Origin: Balneolaceae bacterium
GTDB taxonomy: Bacteria > Bacteroidota > Rhodothermia > Balneolales > Natronogracilivirgulaceae
Reading direction: 5' to 3'
Assembly: GCA_007693825.1 (NCBI GenBank)
Contig: RECX01000183.1
Coordinates: forward strand, 1 to 32,057
Length of the DNA stretch: 32,057 nucleotides
The notes under the pieces are model-generated. The model did not search any database and was not told the origin of the DNA. It saw nothing but the letters and a program-made list of their open reading frames with translations. This document shows positions 16,251 to 25,087 of the stretch, one piece after another (the stretch's first letter is position 1; every line of letters begins with the position of its first letter). The position numbers were made by a program, and so were the translations under genes.

Positions 16251-17500
16251 CATTGCCGGTCGACCCCGACCGGCTGCTTGCCATTGCGCAGAAATGGGGT
16301 ACGCCTACCTATGTCTATATGGAATCCATGATCCGTGAGCGTTGCCAGATGCTGAAGCGTCTGTTTCCTGACCTTCCGGTATCCTGGCTTTACGCTGTCA
16401 AGGCAAATGACAACCCCCATATCATCCGTATCATATCCGGGGAAGGGTTTGGTTTCGATACGGTAAGCTATGAAGAAGTGCTTTTGTGCCTGAAACTGGG
16501 AACCGGTCCGAAGCAGATTTTCTATACGGAAAACAACATGACCGACGCGGAGATGCAGGGGGCGGCGAAGGAGGGAGTGACCCTGAATATAGGATCCCTT
16601 GGCAGGCTCAGGGCGTTTTGTGAAGCATATCCGGGATCGGAATGCAGCATCCGTATCAAACCGGATATAAGCGACGGGCATCATGCCAAGGTGGATACGG
16701 GAAACCAGGACAGCAAGTTCGGGATCCGGCTGGACCTGATTCCGGAGGCGGTTCGTGTGGCTGGAGAACACGGTGTCCGAATCCGTGGAATCCATGCTCA
16801 TATAGGAAGCGGGATTCAGGAGCCTGAAAACATACTTGCGGAAATCGAAGTGCTGTTGAAATCATCCGCCGGCCTGGATGATCTGGCGTTCATCAATTTT
16901 GGAGGCGGGATCCCGATCCCTTACAGGCATGATGAGACACCTTTTGATCTTGACCGGTTTGCACATTTGGCGTCAAAGCGGCTGAAGGCATTTCTTGAGG
17001 CCAACAACCGGCCGGTATCCTTTTTCTTTGAACCCGGAAGATGGATTGTGGGTCCGGCCGGGATCCTTCTCACCCAGGTAAACACCGTCAAGGATCAGGG
17101 CCGCAAATTATTCCTTGGAACAGACACGGGATTCAATCATCTGCTTCGCCCGGCTCTGTATGAAGCGTACCATGAGGTTGTAAATATCAGTGCGGATGCT
17201 CATGGAACTTCCCAAACCTATCATATTGCGGGAAACATCTGTGAAAGCGGTGACATGCTGGGGCTTGACAGAGCGTTGCCGGAAAGCAAGCCGGGAGATT
17301 ATCTCGCCATACGTGACACCGGAGCGTATGGTATGACCATGGCTTCCCAGTACAACCGAAGAGCGCTTCCGGCGGAGGTGCTGATTACAGCGGAAGGGTA
17401 TCACAAAACGATACGCAGCAGGAAAACACCCGCAGAAACGGTAAACGACCTGCTAAAGGAAACCGGTTTGGCCGCCGCTCAAAAAAGCGAGACTTCATGA
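16235..17500 (+). CDS. lysA: Diaminopimelate decarboxylase
   Basis: Fold-type III PLP decarboxylase: VSWLYAVKANDNPHIIRII (PLP Lys), GFDTVSYEEVLL, IHAHIGSGI, INFGGGIPIPY, EPGRWIVG, GNICESGDMLG, DTGAYGMTMASQYNRR. Start placed at MQHNPSLPVDPDRLL; the track ORF extends to 16160. Confidence 0.93.
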   Translation: MQHNPSLPVDPDRLLAIAQKWGTPTYVYMESMIRERCQMLKRLFPDLPVSWLYAVKANDNPHIIRIISGEGFGFDTVSYEEVLLCLKLGTGPKQIFYTENNMTDAEMQGAAKEGVTLNIGSLGRLRAFCEAYPGSECSIRIKPDISDGHHAKVDTGNQDSKFGIRLDLIPEAVRVAGEHGVRIRGIHAHIGSGIQEPENILAEIEVLLKSSAGLDDLAFINFGGGIPIPYRHDETPFDLDRFAHLASKRLKAFLEANNRPVSFFFEPGRWIVGPAGILLTQVNTVKDQGRKLFLGTDTGFNHLLRPALYEAYHEVVNISADAHGTSQTYHIAGNICESGDMLGLDRALPESKPGDYLAIRDTGAYGMTMASQYNRRALPAEVLITAEGYHKTIRSRKTPAETVNDLLKETGLAAAQKSETS

Positions 17501-18519
17501 TTGATTTGCGCAGTGACACGGTTACCTGTCCCACCGATGGCATGTGGGATGCCATGTACAAGGCCGCCGTCGGGGATGATGTGTTCGGGGAGGATCCCGG
17601 ACTCATTGCGCTGGAAGAGAAGGTGGCCGATCTGTTCGGCATGGAAAAGGGGGTGTTTGTCCCCAGTGGGACGATGGGCAACCAGATCGGCCTGAAAGTG
17701 CATACGCAGCCGGCTGACGAGGTCATCATTGATGAAAACGCCCATATTTTTCACTCGGAGGGTGCGGCGGGCGGACTCATTTCCGGTATTCAGCTGCGTC
17801 CCCTTCCGGGTGAGCGCGGCGTCCTGAACACCGCGCTGGTCCGGTCGGCTATCCGCAACAGCAACGACTGGGATCCGCGTACCCGTGTTGTTGCGCTGGA
17901 AAATACTTCCAACAAAGGTGGCGGCACCTGCTATCCTCTTCACGTGATGCAGGAATTGTATCAGCTTGCCACGGAACGGGAACTTGCATTGCACCTGGAT
18001 GGTGCACGGATCTGGAATGCCGCCGTGGCCACCGGGACACAGCTTCGGGAATATGGAGCGGTATGTGATACCATTTCTGTATGCTTCAGCAAAGGGCTGG
18101 GAGCGCCGGTCGGATCCATGCTGCTTGGCAAGCAGGACGTGATCAAAAAGGCCCGGCGTTTCCGCAAGATCCTTGGAGGAGGAATGAGACAGGCGGGAAT
18201 GCTGGCAGCAGCAGCATCCTATGCCCTGGATCACCATTTTGAGAAACTGGAGGAAGATCACAGGAAGGCGAAAAAAATGGCGGAAGCTGTGGCCGGTTCA
18301 ACATGCTTTCATATCGATCCCGAACATGTTGAAACCAATATTCTGCTCTTCAAGGTGACCAAAGGCACTGTCGATGAGGCGCTTGCCTGGTTTGAAAGCC
18401 AGGATGTAGCCATGATACCATTTGGCGACGACACCGTTCGGGCCACCTTCCATTTCCAGATAAGTGACCATGACCTCGAAACAGCGCTCAGAGCTGTAAA
18501 CAGTTATAAAGGGGAATAG
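17497..18519 (+). CDS. ltaE: Low-specificity L-threonine aldolase
   Basis: IDLRSDTVTCPTDGMWDAMYKAAVGDDVFGEDP, HLDGARIWNAAVA, VCFSKGLGAPVGSML (PLP Lys); ATGA overlap with lysA. Confidence 0.93.
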   Translation: MIDLRSDTVTCPTDGMWDAMYKAAVGDDVFGEDPGLIALEEKVADLFGMEKGVFVPSGTMGNQIGLKVHTQPADEVIIDENAHIFHSEGAAGGLISGIQLRPLPGERGVLNTALVRSAIRNSNDWDPRTRVVALENTSNKGGGTCYPLHVMQELYQLATERELALHLDGARIWNAAVATGTQLREYGAVCDTISVCFSKGLGAPVGSMLLGKQDVIKKARRFRKILGGGMRQAGMLAAAASYALDHHFEKLEEDHRKAKKMAEAVAGSTCFHIDPEHVETNILLFKVTKGTVDEALAWFESQDVAMIPFGDDTVRATFHFQISDHDLETALRAVNSYKGE

Positions 18520-18530
18520 CCCGGCAACCA

Positions 18531-19763
18531 GTGAACCTTCTTCAATTCGCAATACGCTATAAACGGCTGATCTTTTTCGGATTTGCGCTGACTTTTTTTT
18601 CAAGTTTCGGCCAGACCTTTCTGGTATCGGTTTTCGTGCCTGGTTTTCTGGATTCGTTTGGCATCTCAAACGCCTACTTCGGCTCTTTATACTCCGCGGC
18701 GACACTGGCCAGTGCTTTTGTACTGGCATGGGCAGGCGCACTTATCGACAAGGTCTCCTTGAAAAGATACGCGCTGATAATCACTGCAGGATACATTGTT
18801 GCCATATGGATCATTGCTTCCTCGCAATGGATATGGATGCTGTTTATCGGACTGCTTGGTATCAGATTGTTTGGCCAGGGCTTGTGCGGACATACAGCCC
18901 ACACGACCATGGGCCGGTATTTTTCTACCACCCGGGGACGGGCCCTGAGTCTGACCAATCTCGGTTTCTCTTTTGGAGAGGCGGTGCTGCCTATAACCAT
19001 AACCGCATTGATAGGTGCGGTCGGATGGCGGATGGGCTGGACGTTCGTCAGTTTCCTTGTGTTGCTGCTGCTGCCGGCAATCATTGTGTATACGCTCGGA
19101 CGTGACCCCCGGGAGCATGCCCAAAACGGGACGCAAACAGGCAACGGCAACGCCGACAGGGACGCAGCAGGGCATCAGTGGCGGCGAAGGCTTGTGCTTA
19201 AGGATGCACGTTTCTACCTGCTTCTCCCCGGTGCCGTGTCCGCTCCGTTTCTGCTGACAGGTTTTTTTCTGTACCAGACGCAGCTTGCCGATTTCAAGGG
19301 CTGGAATATGGAAATCATGGCAACGGCCTTTATCGCCTTTGCAGTATCCAAATCGGCTTCATCTCTGCTCACAGGATCTCTTATTGATCGCTTCACGGCC
19401 TGCCGGCTTTTTCCTTTCTTCCTGATTCCGCTGCTGGCAGGATTCGGCTCATTGCTGGTATCAACCGAACCTGTCATGGTTTATATGTACATGTTTCTGG
19501 CGGGAGTCTCCATGGGAGCGGCTTTCACTATCAATACCGCCCTGTATGTGGAGCTGTACGGTACGGCCAATCTCGGTACGATCCGCAGCATGATGACCAT
19601 GTTCATGGTGATAAGCACGGCCATAAGCCCTGTCCTTTTTGGGCTTCTTCTGGATGCCGGACATTCTTTCGCACTGATCATCAAAGGTGCCATGGCATTC
19701 GTGATATTATCCATTTTACTTGGTATTTTCATATACCGGTCAGCCGGAGAAACCATCCATTAA
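18531..19763 (+). CDS. MFS transporter
   Basis: About 12 hydrophobic segments; MFS-like organisation with LAWAGALIDKVSLKRYAL and LLTGSLIDRFTACRLFPF loops. GTG start. Confidence 0.85.
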   Translation: MNLLQFAIRYKRLIFFGFALTFFSSFGQTFLVSVFVPGFLDSFGISNAYFGSLYSAATLASAFVLAWAGALIDKVSLKRYALIITAGYIVAIWIIASSQWIWMLFIGLLGIRLFGQGLCGHTAHTTMGRYFSTTRGRALSLTNLGFSFGEAVLPITITALIGAVGWRMGWTFVSFLVLLLLPAIIVYTLGRDPREHAQNGTQTGNGNADRDAAGHQWRRRLVLKDARFYLLLPGAVSAPFLLTGFFLYQTQLADFKGWNMEIMATAFIAFAVSKSASSLLTGSLIDRFTACRLFPFFLIPLLAGFGSLLVSTEPVMVYMYMFLAGVSMGAAFTINTALYVELYGTANLGTIRSMMTMFMVISTAISPVLFGLLLDAGHSFALIIKGAMAFVILSILLGIFIYRSAGETIH

Positions 19764-19772
19764 CCCATTTAT

Positions 19773-20378
19773 ATGAGCAAGCAAGAACTGATACTTTCCG
19801 GCAAGGCTTCTTTTTATCTGGAAGTGCCGTACCGTCTTTACCGCACCGCGAACAACGGTAAACAACCGCTATATGTGTATCTGCATGAAACCGGCAGAAA
19901 CCTGGCCGATCTGGAAAAAACAATTACACCGCTGATGGTCCTCCAGGGTCACCATTTGCTGATCCAGGCACCGTATCCCGATGTCTTGCCGGAAGATGAG
20001 GACCGTGCGTACTACTGGATACCGAACCATAAAGACGAACAGACCATTACAGCCGCCCGTGAATATGTATCCGAGTTTCTTCAGGAAGTCATCGACGGAC
20101 TGCTTCCTCACATTGAGGCGGGCAGGCTGGTGCTCGTGGGATGGGAGGGTTCCCGAAACCAGGTTTCCTATTTTTGCGCCACCAGGCCTCACTACATAAA
20201 CGAGATGATTCTGTTCGGCGGCTCGGTGAATAGATCATGGATGGAGCAGGACAGTTCGCGATACAAGCATCTCAGGATGCTTGGACTTTCGGGAAAAGAT
20301 GCCGAAATTACCGAAGAGACAGCCAGAACGATACAGCGATGGATTCAGGGGGATTCAAAATCAGCGGATCAGGAATAA
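19773..20378 (+). CDS. Alpha/beta-hydrolase (phospholipase/carboxylesterase)-like protein with atypical nucleophile elbow
   Basis: YVYLHETGRN, LVLVGWEGSRNQVSYFCATRPHYINEMILFGGSVN and LGLSGKDAEITEE align by pattern with the esterase elbow and Asp region. Confidence 0.55.
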   Translation: MSKQELILSGKASFYLEVPYRLYRTANNGKQPLYVYLHETGRNLADLEKTITPLMVLQGHHLLIQAPYPDVLPEDEDRAYYWIPNHKDEQTITAAREYVSEFLQEVIDGLLPHIEAGRLVLVGWEGSRNQVSYFCATRPHYINEMILFGGSVNRSWMEQDSSRYKHLRMLGLSGKDAEITEETARTIQRWIQGDSKSADQE

Positions 20379-20424
20379 CGACCATGGATTCTCACTGAAT
20401 ACGGCTTCATAATTTTCAAATTGA

Positions 20425-20454
20425 AATTCCGGTGGCCCTCGCAGGTCCGGAATT
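20425..20454. repeat. Inverted repeat AATTCCGG-N14-CCGGAATT downstream of the hydrolase-like gene
   Basis: Perfect 8-bp arms; a T run (ctttttt) follows about 15 nt later, so only weakly terminator-like. Confidence 0.5.
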
Positions 20455-20493
20455 ACCCCGGTACAGGCGCTTTTTTAGAAACAACAGTAAAAA

Positions 20494-20527
20494 TTTGTTA
20501 TTTAATGTGGATTTTTCTGTATTTTTG
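20494..20527 (+). promoter_or_regulatory. Candidate promoter of the response regulator gene (TTTG-N22-TATTTTTG)
   Basis: Matches the Bacteroidota-type TTTG / TAnnTTTG consensus in an AT-rich leader about 105 nt before the start codon. Confidence 0.45.
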
Positions 20528-20631
20528 ATGTTCATTTGTGTTATAGTTGGGAAGAGTTTCTTACATAAAAATGCCAGTTTCCCGTCAGCCATCGGCATTT
20601 TCCACATTGGATAAGTACATCACGAGCTTCT

Positions 20632-21327
20632 ATGAAAATACTTGTTATCGAAGACGACAGGATTGTTCGTACCCTTGTTAAACATGTACTGGAAAACGAG
20701 GGCCACGAGATAACAGTCGCTGACAGAGCGGATACCGGAGAGAGGATGGCTCTTGAAGATGACTTCGAAATCATTATCCTCGATCTTGGTTTGCCCGACA
20801 GAAGTGGCTTGGAGGTGTGCAAGACACTGCGCGAAAACAATATAGCTACTCCCATCCTCATTCTCTCAGCGTATCAGAACACGGACACCAAGATTGCGGG
20901 TCTCAATACGGGCGCCGACGATTACCTCACCAAACCATTTGACAACAAAGAGTTGCTTGCCCGTATAAACGCCATCATCCGGCGTGTCAGAAAAGGGGAA
21001 GAGACCAACAACACCTATGAATGCGGCGAGCTCAAAATTGACCTGGTGAACCGGGAGTTCTTCGTCAAGGACACCAAAGTGCTGCTGACGAATAATGAGT
21101 TCAACCTGATGGCTTATTTCATGAAGAATCCTGACAGGATCCTCTACAAAGATGAACTCACGAACAACGTATGGGATATAAACTTTGATACAAATACCAA
21201 TTTCCTCAACGTATACATCAGCTATATCAGGAAGAAAATCGAGGAACTGACGCCTGTCAATTACATCCAGACGGTTCGTAAAAAGGGATTCAAGCTGAAC
21301 AGCAAGCCGGTACGCGAATTCGAATAG
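20632..21327 (+). CDS. OmpR/PhoB-type response regulator (REC + winged-helix DNA-binding)
   Basis: ILVIEDDRIVRTLVKHVL, IIILDLGLPDRSGLEVC, GADDYLTKPF, C-terminal NEFNLMAYFMKNPDRILYKDELTNNVWD...FLNVYISYIRKKIE. Confidence 0.95.
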   Translation: MKILVIEDDRIVRTLVKHVLENEGHEITVADRADTGERMALEDDFEIIILDLGLPDRSGLEVCKTLRENNIATPILILSAYQNTDTKIAGLNTGADDYLTKPFDNKELLARINAIIRRVRKGEETNNTYECGELKIDLVNREFFVKDTKVLLTNNEFNLMAYFMKNPDRILYKDELTNNVWDINFDTNTNFLNVYISYIRKKIEELTPVNYIQTVRKKGFKLNSKPVREFE

Positions 21328-21343
21328 GACCGCCACAATCGAA

Positions 21344-22063
21344 ATGACCGGGACATCGAAAAGAAGAATCAGCAAGCAGCAGACCGCTTTTTTTGAACAG
21401 TATGTCAGCGAACACAAAAAAAAGCTGTTTCAATACATCCTCAACAACCGGACGCGCTTTTTTACCGTTGTGCTGGAGGATATCTACCAGTCACAAAATG
21501 CCTCTGCCGTGCTCAGAAGCTGCGATGCCTTTGGGATACAGGATGTCCACGTCATAGAAAACCGGAATGTATTTGATGTGGACAAAAGTGTTACCATCGG
21601 CTCTGAAAAATGGCTTGATGTCCACCGCTACAGAGACAGGCACGTCAACAATACGGAGATTGCCTACAGAGAGCTCCGGGAGAGGGGGTATCGCATTGTA
21701 GCAACCACTCCCCACGAAAAACAGGTTGCACTGCCTGACTATGTTCCGGATCAACCCGCAGCCCTGGTTTTTGGCACCGAAAAACTCGGACTGACCTCCT
21801 ATGCCATAGCGCAGGCAGATGAGTGGCTGCATATTCCCATGCATGGATTCAGTGAGAGTTTCAATATCTCCGTGAGCGTGGCACTTTGCCTGTACCATCT
21901 GCGAAGACATCTTGATGAGCAAAAAAACGACTGGAACCTGACCCCGGAAGAAAAGGAAGTACTCTACTTGCTCTGGCTGCGCAAGTCGGTTCACAGATTG
22001 CCTGCATTGGACCGGAAATTCAAAGAGCTTCTGGAGAATTCATCCCTGCCATCTCCAGACTGA
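21344..22063 (+). CDS. trmH: TrmH-family (SpoU) tRNA/rRNA 2'-O-methyltransferase
   Basis: LEDIYQSQNASAVLRSCDAFGIQDVHVIEN, ALVFGTEKLGLTSYAIAQADEWLHIPMHGFSESFNISVSVALCLY; classical SPOUT motifs. Confidence 0.92.
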   Translation: MTGTSKRRISKQQTAFFEQYVSEHKKKLFQYILNNRTRFFTVVLEDIYQSQNASAVLRSCDAFGIQDVHVIENRNVFDVDKSVTIGSEKWLDVHRYRDRHVNNTEIAYRELRERGYRIVATTPHEKQVALPDYVPDQPAALVFGTEKLGLTSYAIAQADEWLHIPMHGFSESFNISVSVALCLYHLRRHLDEQKNDWNLTPEEKEVLYLLWLRKSVHRLPALDRKFKELLENSSLPSPD

Positions 22064-24233
22064 TACGCCCGCGCTGCTCATCGACGGAGGCGATCCGCAC
22101 TTTGATGATATCACCCACAGAAACCACATCATGCGGATTTGTGACACGTTTGCTGCTCATTTTTGAGATGTGAAGAAGCCCGTCCTGCTTGACACCGATA
22201 TCCACAAAAGCCCCGAAGTCAACCACATTGCGCACGGTCCCTTCCAGTTCCAGACCTTCCCTCAGGTCGCTCATGGAAAGGATTTCCTGCCGGAGCAATG
22301 GCTTCGGAAGGGATTCCCTTGGATCTCGTCCCGGTTTTTGCAGCTGCTCCATGATCAGTTCCAGCGTAGGTGTCCCGACACCCAGTTTCCTGGCGGTTTC
22401 ATCTGTTTTGAGGTTCCGGAATTTGATGGGGAAAAGGGCGACCGAATCCGGAATTTCCCCGGGCTGCACTCCGATGGAATCACAGAGTTTGAGCGTTGCG
22501 TCATAGCTTTCCGGGTGGATGGCGGTGTTGTCCAGCGGGTTGGATGATTCCGGTATGCGAAGGAACCCCGCCGCCTGCTGAAAACGGAACGCGCCCAGTC
22601 CGGAAACCTTAAACAGCTCCTGACGGCCGCGAAAAATACCGTTTTTATTGCGGTACGAAACGATCTTTTCAGCGATCGTGCGGCTGAGGCCGGAGACATA
22701 GGCCAAAAGCGACGAACTGGCTGAGTTCAGGTTTACACCGACATTGTTCACGCAGCTTTCAACCACATCATCCAGTTTTCGTGAAAGGTTTGCCTGGTTG
22801 ACATCATGCTGATACAGGCCAACTCCAATGGATTTGGGATCGATCTTGACCAGCTCGGCCAGTGGGTCCTGCACGCGACGGGCAATGGAAATGTTTCCCC
22901 TCATGGCCGCCTCCAGGTCTGGAAACTCCTGCTTGGCGAGGGGAGATGCCGAATAGACCGAAGCACCGGCCTCATTGACAATGAGATAGTGCAGATCCTC
23001 GTCCCTGTTCCTGGTTTGCCTCTCCGAAATCAGCGCTGCAACTGCCAGCTCGGTCTCCCGGCTGCCGGTTCCGTTCCCGATTGCAATAAGAGTGACACCG
23101 TGAGCGTCAATGAGCCGATCCATGGTCTGGATGGACTCCCGTACTTTCTTCAGGGGAGGAGTAGGGTAAATCGTGGTCCCTTCCAGATATTTACCGGTAC
23201 CATCCACAACAGCAACCTTGCAACCGGTCCGGTAGCCCGGATCAATGCCCATCACCGTGCGGGCAGACAGTGGCGGTTGAAGCAGAAGGTTTCTCAGATT
23301 TTCCGCGAAAGTGTGGATGGCATGCTCCTCGGCTTTTTCTGTCAGCTCCTTTCGCGCCTCCCTTTCAAGTGCAGGAAACAGAAGCCGCTTGAAACTGTCC
23401 CGCAAAGCCAGTGAAAGATGGCTGGAAAAAATCGATTTTCGATTTGTTATGATAAAGCGCTCCATGCGTTCAAGTGCTTTATCCTCCAAGATTTCTAGCT
23501 TGGCGCCAAGAATTCCTTCCCGTTCACCCCGGTTAATCGCAAGTATCTGGTGTGGTTTGAGATAGCTTATTTTGCAATTGAAATCATAGTACTCACGGAA
23601 GGTTTCGCGCTCGTCCGGTTCAGAACCTCTGGAGGTCCGGAGTGCACCATGCCGCTGGATCTGCTTGCGCAGTGCGTTGCGCAAGTCTACCTCTTCATTG
23701 ATCCATTCCGCGCAGATGTCACGTGCACCCTGGAGCGCATCCTCCACATCAGGCACACCTGCTTCGGCATTGATAAACGTTGCGGCTATCGATTCGGGGC
23801 TTCCGTTTACCACATCCTCTTCCCACATCTGATCCGCCAGTGGTTCCAGCCCTTTTTCCCGGGCAATGCTCGCCCTCGTTTTACGCTTCTGTTTGTAGGG
23901 CAGATAGATGTCCTCAAGGTCTTTCAGCAACGAACAGGAACGGACCTGTTCCTCCAGTTCCTCCGTCAGCTTTCCCTGTTCGCGGATGGACGCCAGAACC
24001 GTCTCCTTGCGCTCGGCAAGCAGCCTGAGATATTCGAGCCGATCACGGATCTCCCGCAGGATTTCCTCATCAAGTCCGCCTGTGCGCTCCTGGCGGTAGC
24101 GTGCCATGAATGGGATTGTTGCTCCTTCCTCGAGCATTGAGGTTACCGCAGAGACATGTCCTGCAGGCAGGGACAGCTCTTTGGCGATTTGAGAAATTAT
24201 TCCGTCTGATGACATCTTTTTGTTATTTTGCAT
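22020..24233 (-). CDS. tex: Tex-family RNA-binding transcription accessory protein
   Basis: ATIPFMARYRQERTGGLDEEILREI, VMGIDPGYRTGCKVAVVDGTGKYLEGTTIYP, SIGVGLYQHDVNQANLSRKLDDVVESCVNNVGVNLNSAS, C-terminal S1 domain (LEGTVRNVVDFGAFVDIGVKQDGLLHISKMS). Confidence 0.96.
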   Translation of the reverse strand: MQNNKKMSSDGIISQIAKELSLPAGHVSAVTSMLEEGATIPFMARYRQERTGGLDEEILREIRDRLEYLRLLAERKETVLASIREQGKLTEELEEQVRSCSLLKDLEDIYLPYKQKRKTRASIAREKGLEPLADQMWEEDVVNGSPESIAATFINAEAGVPDVEDALQGARDICAEWINEEVDLRNALRKQIQRHGALRTSRGSEPDERETFREYYDFNCKISYLKPHQILAINRGEREGILGAKLEILEDKALERMERFIITNRKSIFSSHLSLALRDSFKRLLFPALEREARKELTEKAEEHAIHTFAENLRNLLLQPPLSARTVMGIDPGYRTGCKVAVVDGTGKYLEGTTIYPTPPLKKVRESIQTMDRLIDAHGVTLIAIGNGTGSRETELAVAALISERQTRNRDEDLHYLIVNEAGASVYSASPLAKQEFPDLEAAMRGNISIARRVQDPLAELVKIDPKSIGVGLYQHDVNQANLSRKLDDVVESCVNNVGVNLNSASSSLLAYVSGLSRTIAEKIVSYRNKNGIFRGRQELFKVSGLGAFRFQQAAGFLRIPESSNPLDNTAIHPESYDATLKLCDSIGVQPGEIPDSVALFPIKFRNLKTDETARKLGVGTPTLELIMEQLQKPGRDPRESLPKPLLRQEILSMSDLREGLELEGTVRNVVDFGAFVDIGVKQDGLLHISKMSSKRVTNPHDVVSVGDIIKVRIASVDEQRGRISLEMAGMNSPEAL

Positions 24234-24279
24234 TATTGTGTCAAATCATCAAAGATATCAGCCGTAACATCTATTTACA

Positions 24280-25059
24280 ATGGAACAGAACACAAAAGAG
24301 GAATTATTGCAATTTGCAATTTACCTGGCGCGCGCCGCCGGTAAAAAAACACTCGCCCATTTCAGAAAAAAAATTGATGTGGAACGCAAGGGTGATGATT
24401 CTCCCGTGACCATCGCCGATCGGGAAGCAGAGAAATGGATGCGGGAACGAATCGTCGAAAAATACCCGGATCACGGCATTGTCGGGGAAGAATTCGGAAC
24501 TGAAAAGGAAGCATCTTCCATCCGCTGGATTCTGGATCCCGTAGATGGCACGCTGTCGTTCATTCACGGAATTCCGCTCTATACCACGCTTATTGGTGTT
24601 ACCATCGATGGTGAGCCTGAAATCGGGGTTATCTATGCCCCGGCAACGGACGAACTTTGCGAGGCCGCCATTGGGCTGGGCGCCCGCTACAATGGCAAGG
24701 ACTGTCGCGTATCCGAAACCGCCCTCATGCGCAAGGCCGTTCTCCTCAGCACGGACATCACGACCATCATCAGTGAGGGACTGGAGGATCCTTTCCGGGT
24801 TTTGCTTGACGAATGCCGGTTGCATCGCACCTGGGGTGATGCGTACGGCCACATGATGGTTGCCACCGGAAGAGCAGATATCATGTTTGATCCATTGCTT
24901 AACATATGGGACGCCGCCCCGCTGCTTCCGGTCATGCAGGAATCCGGAGGTGTTTTTCTTGATTTTGCCGGTCATGCGGCTATTGACAGCGGACACGGTT
25001 TCTCTGCCAATGAGAAGCTGGCGCCCGTTGTGTTGTCCGCCATGGAATCCACTCGCTGA
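24280..25059 (+). CDS. hisN: Inositol-monophosphatase-family phosphatase, probably histidinol-phosphatase
   Basis: DREAEKWMRERIVEKYPDHGIVGEEFG, ILDPVDGTLSFIHGIPLYTTLIGV, NIWDAAPLLPVMQESGG. Family is secure; the HisN substrate assignment is less so. Confidence 0.85.
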   Translation: MEQNTKEELLQFAIYLARAAGKKTLAHFRKKIDVERKGDDSPVTIADREAEKWMRERIVEKYPDHGIVGEEFGTEKEASSIRWILDPVDGTLSFIHGIPLYTTLIGVTIDGEPEIGVIYAPATDELCEAAIGLGARYNGKDCRVSETALMRKAVLLSTDITTIISEGLEDPFRVLLDECRLHRTWGDAYGHMMVATGRADIMFDPLLNIWDAAPLLPVMQESGGVFLDFAGHAAIDSGHGFSANEKLAPVVLSAMESTR

Positions 25060-25087
25060 TTATTGACAATCCTATCCAAACAAACAC

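Noticed and set aside
17841-18040. Repeated short ORFs in the ltaE region considered as overlapping genes
   Set aside because: No independent signals; ltaE motifs are continuous across the region.
20416-20614. 60-63 aa ORFs on both strands in the response-regulator leader
   Set aside because: AT-rich non-coding leader with promoter-like elements; peptides look random and overlap each other antisense.
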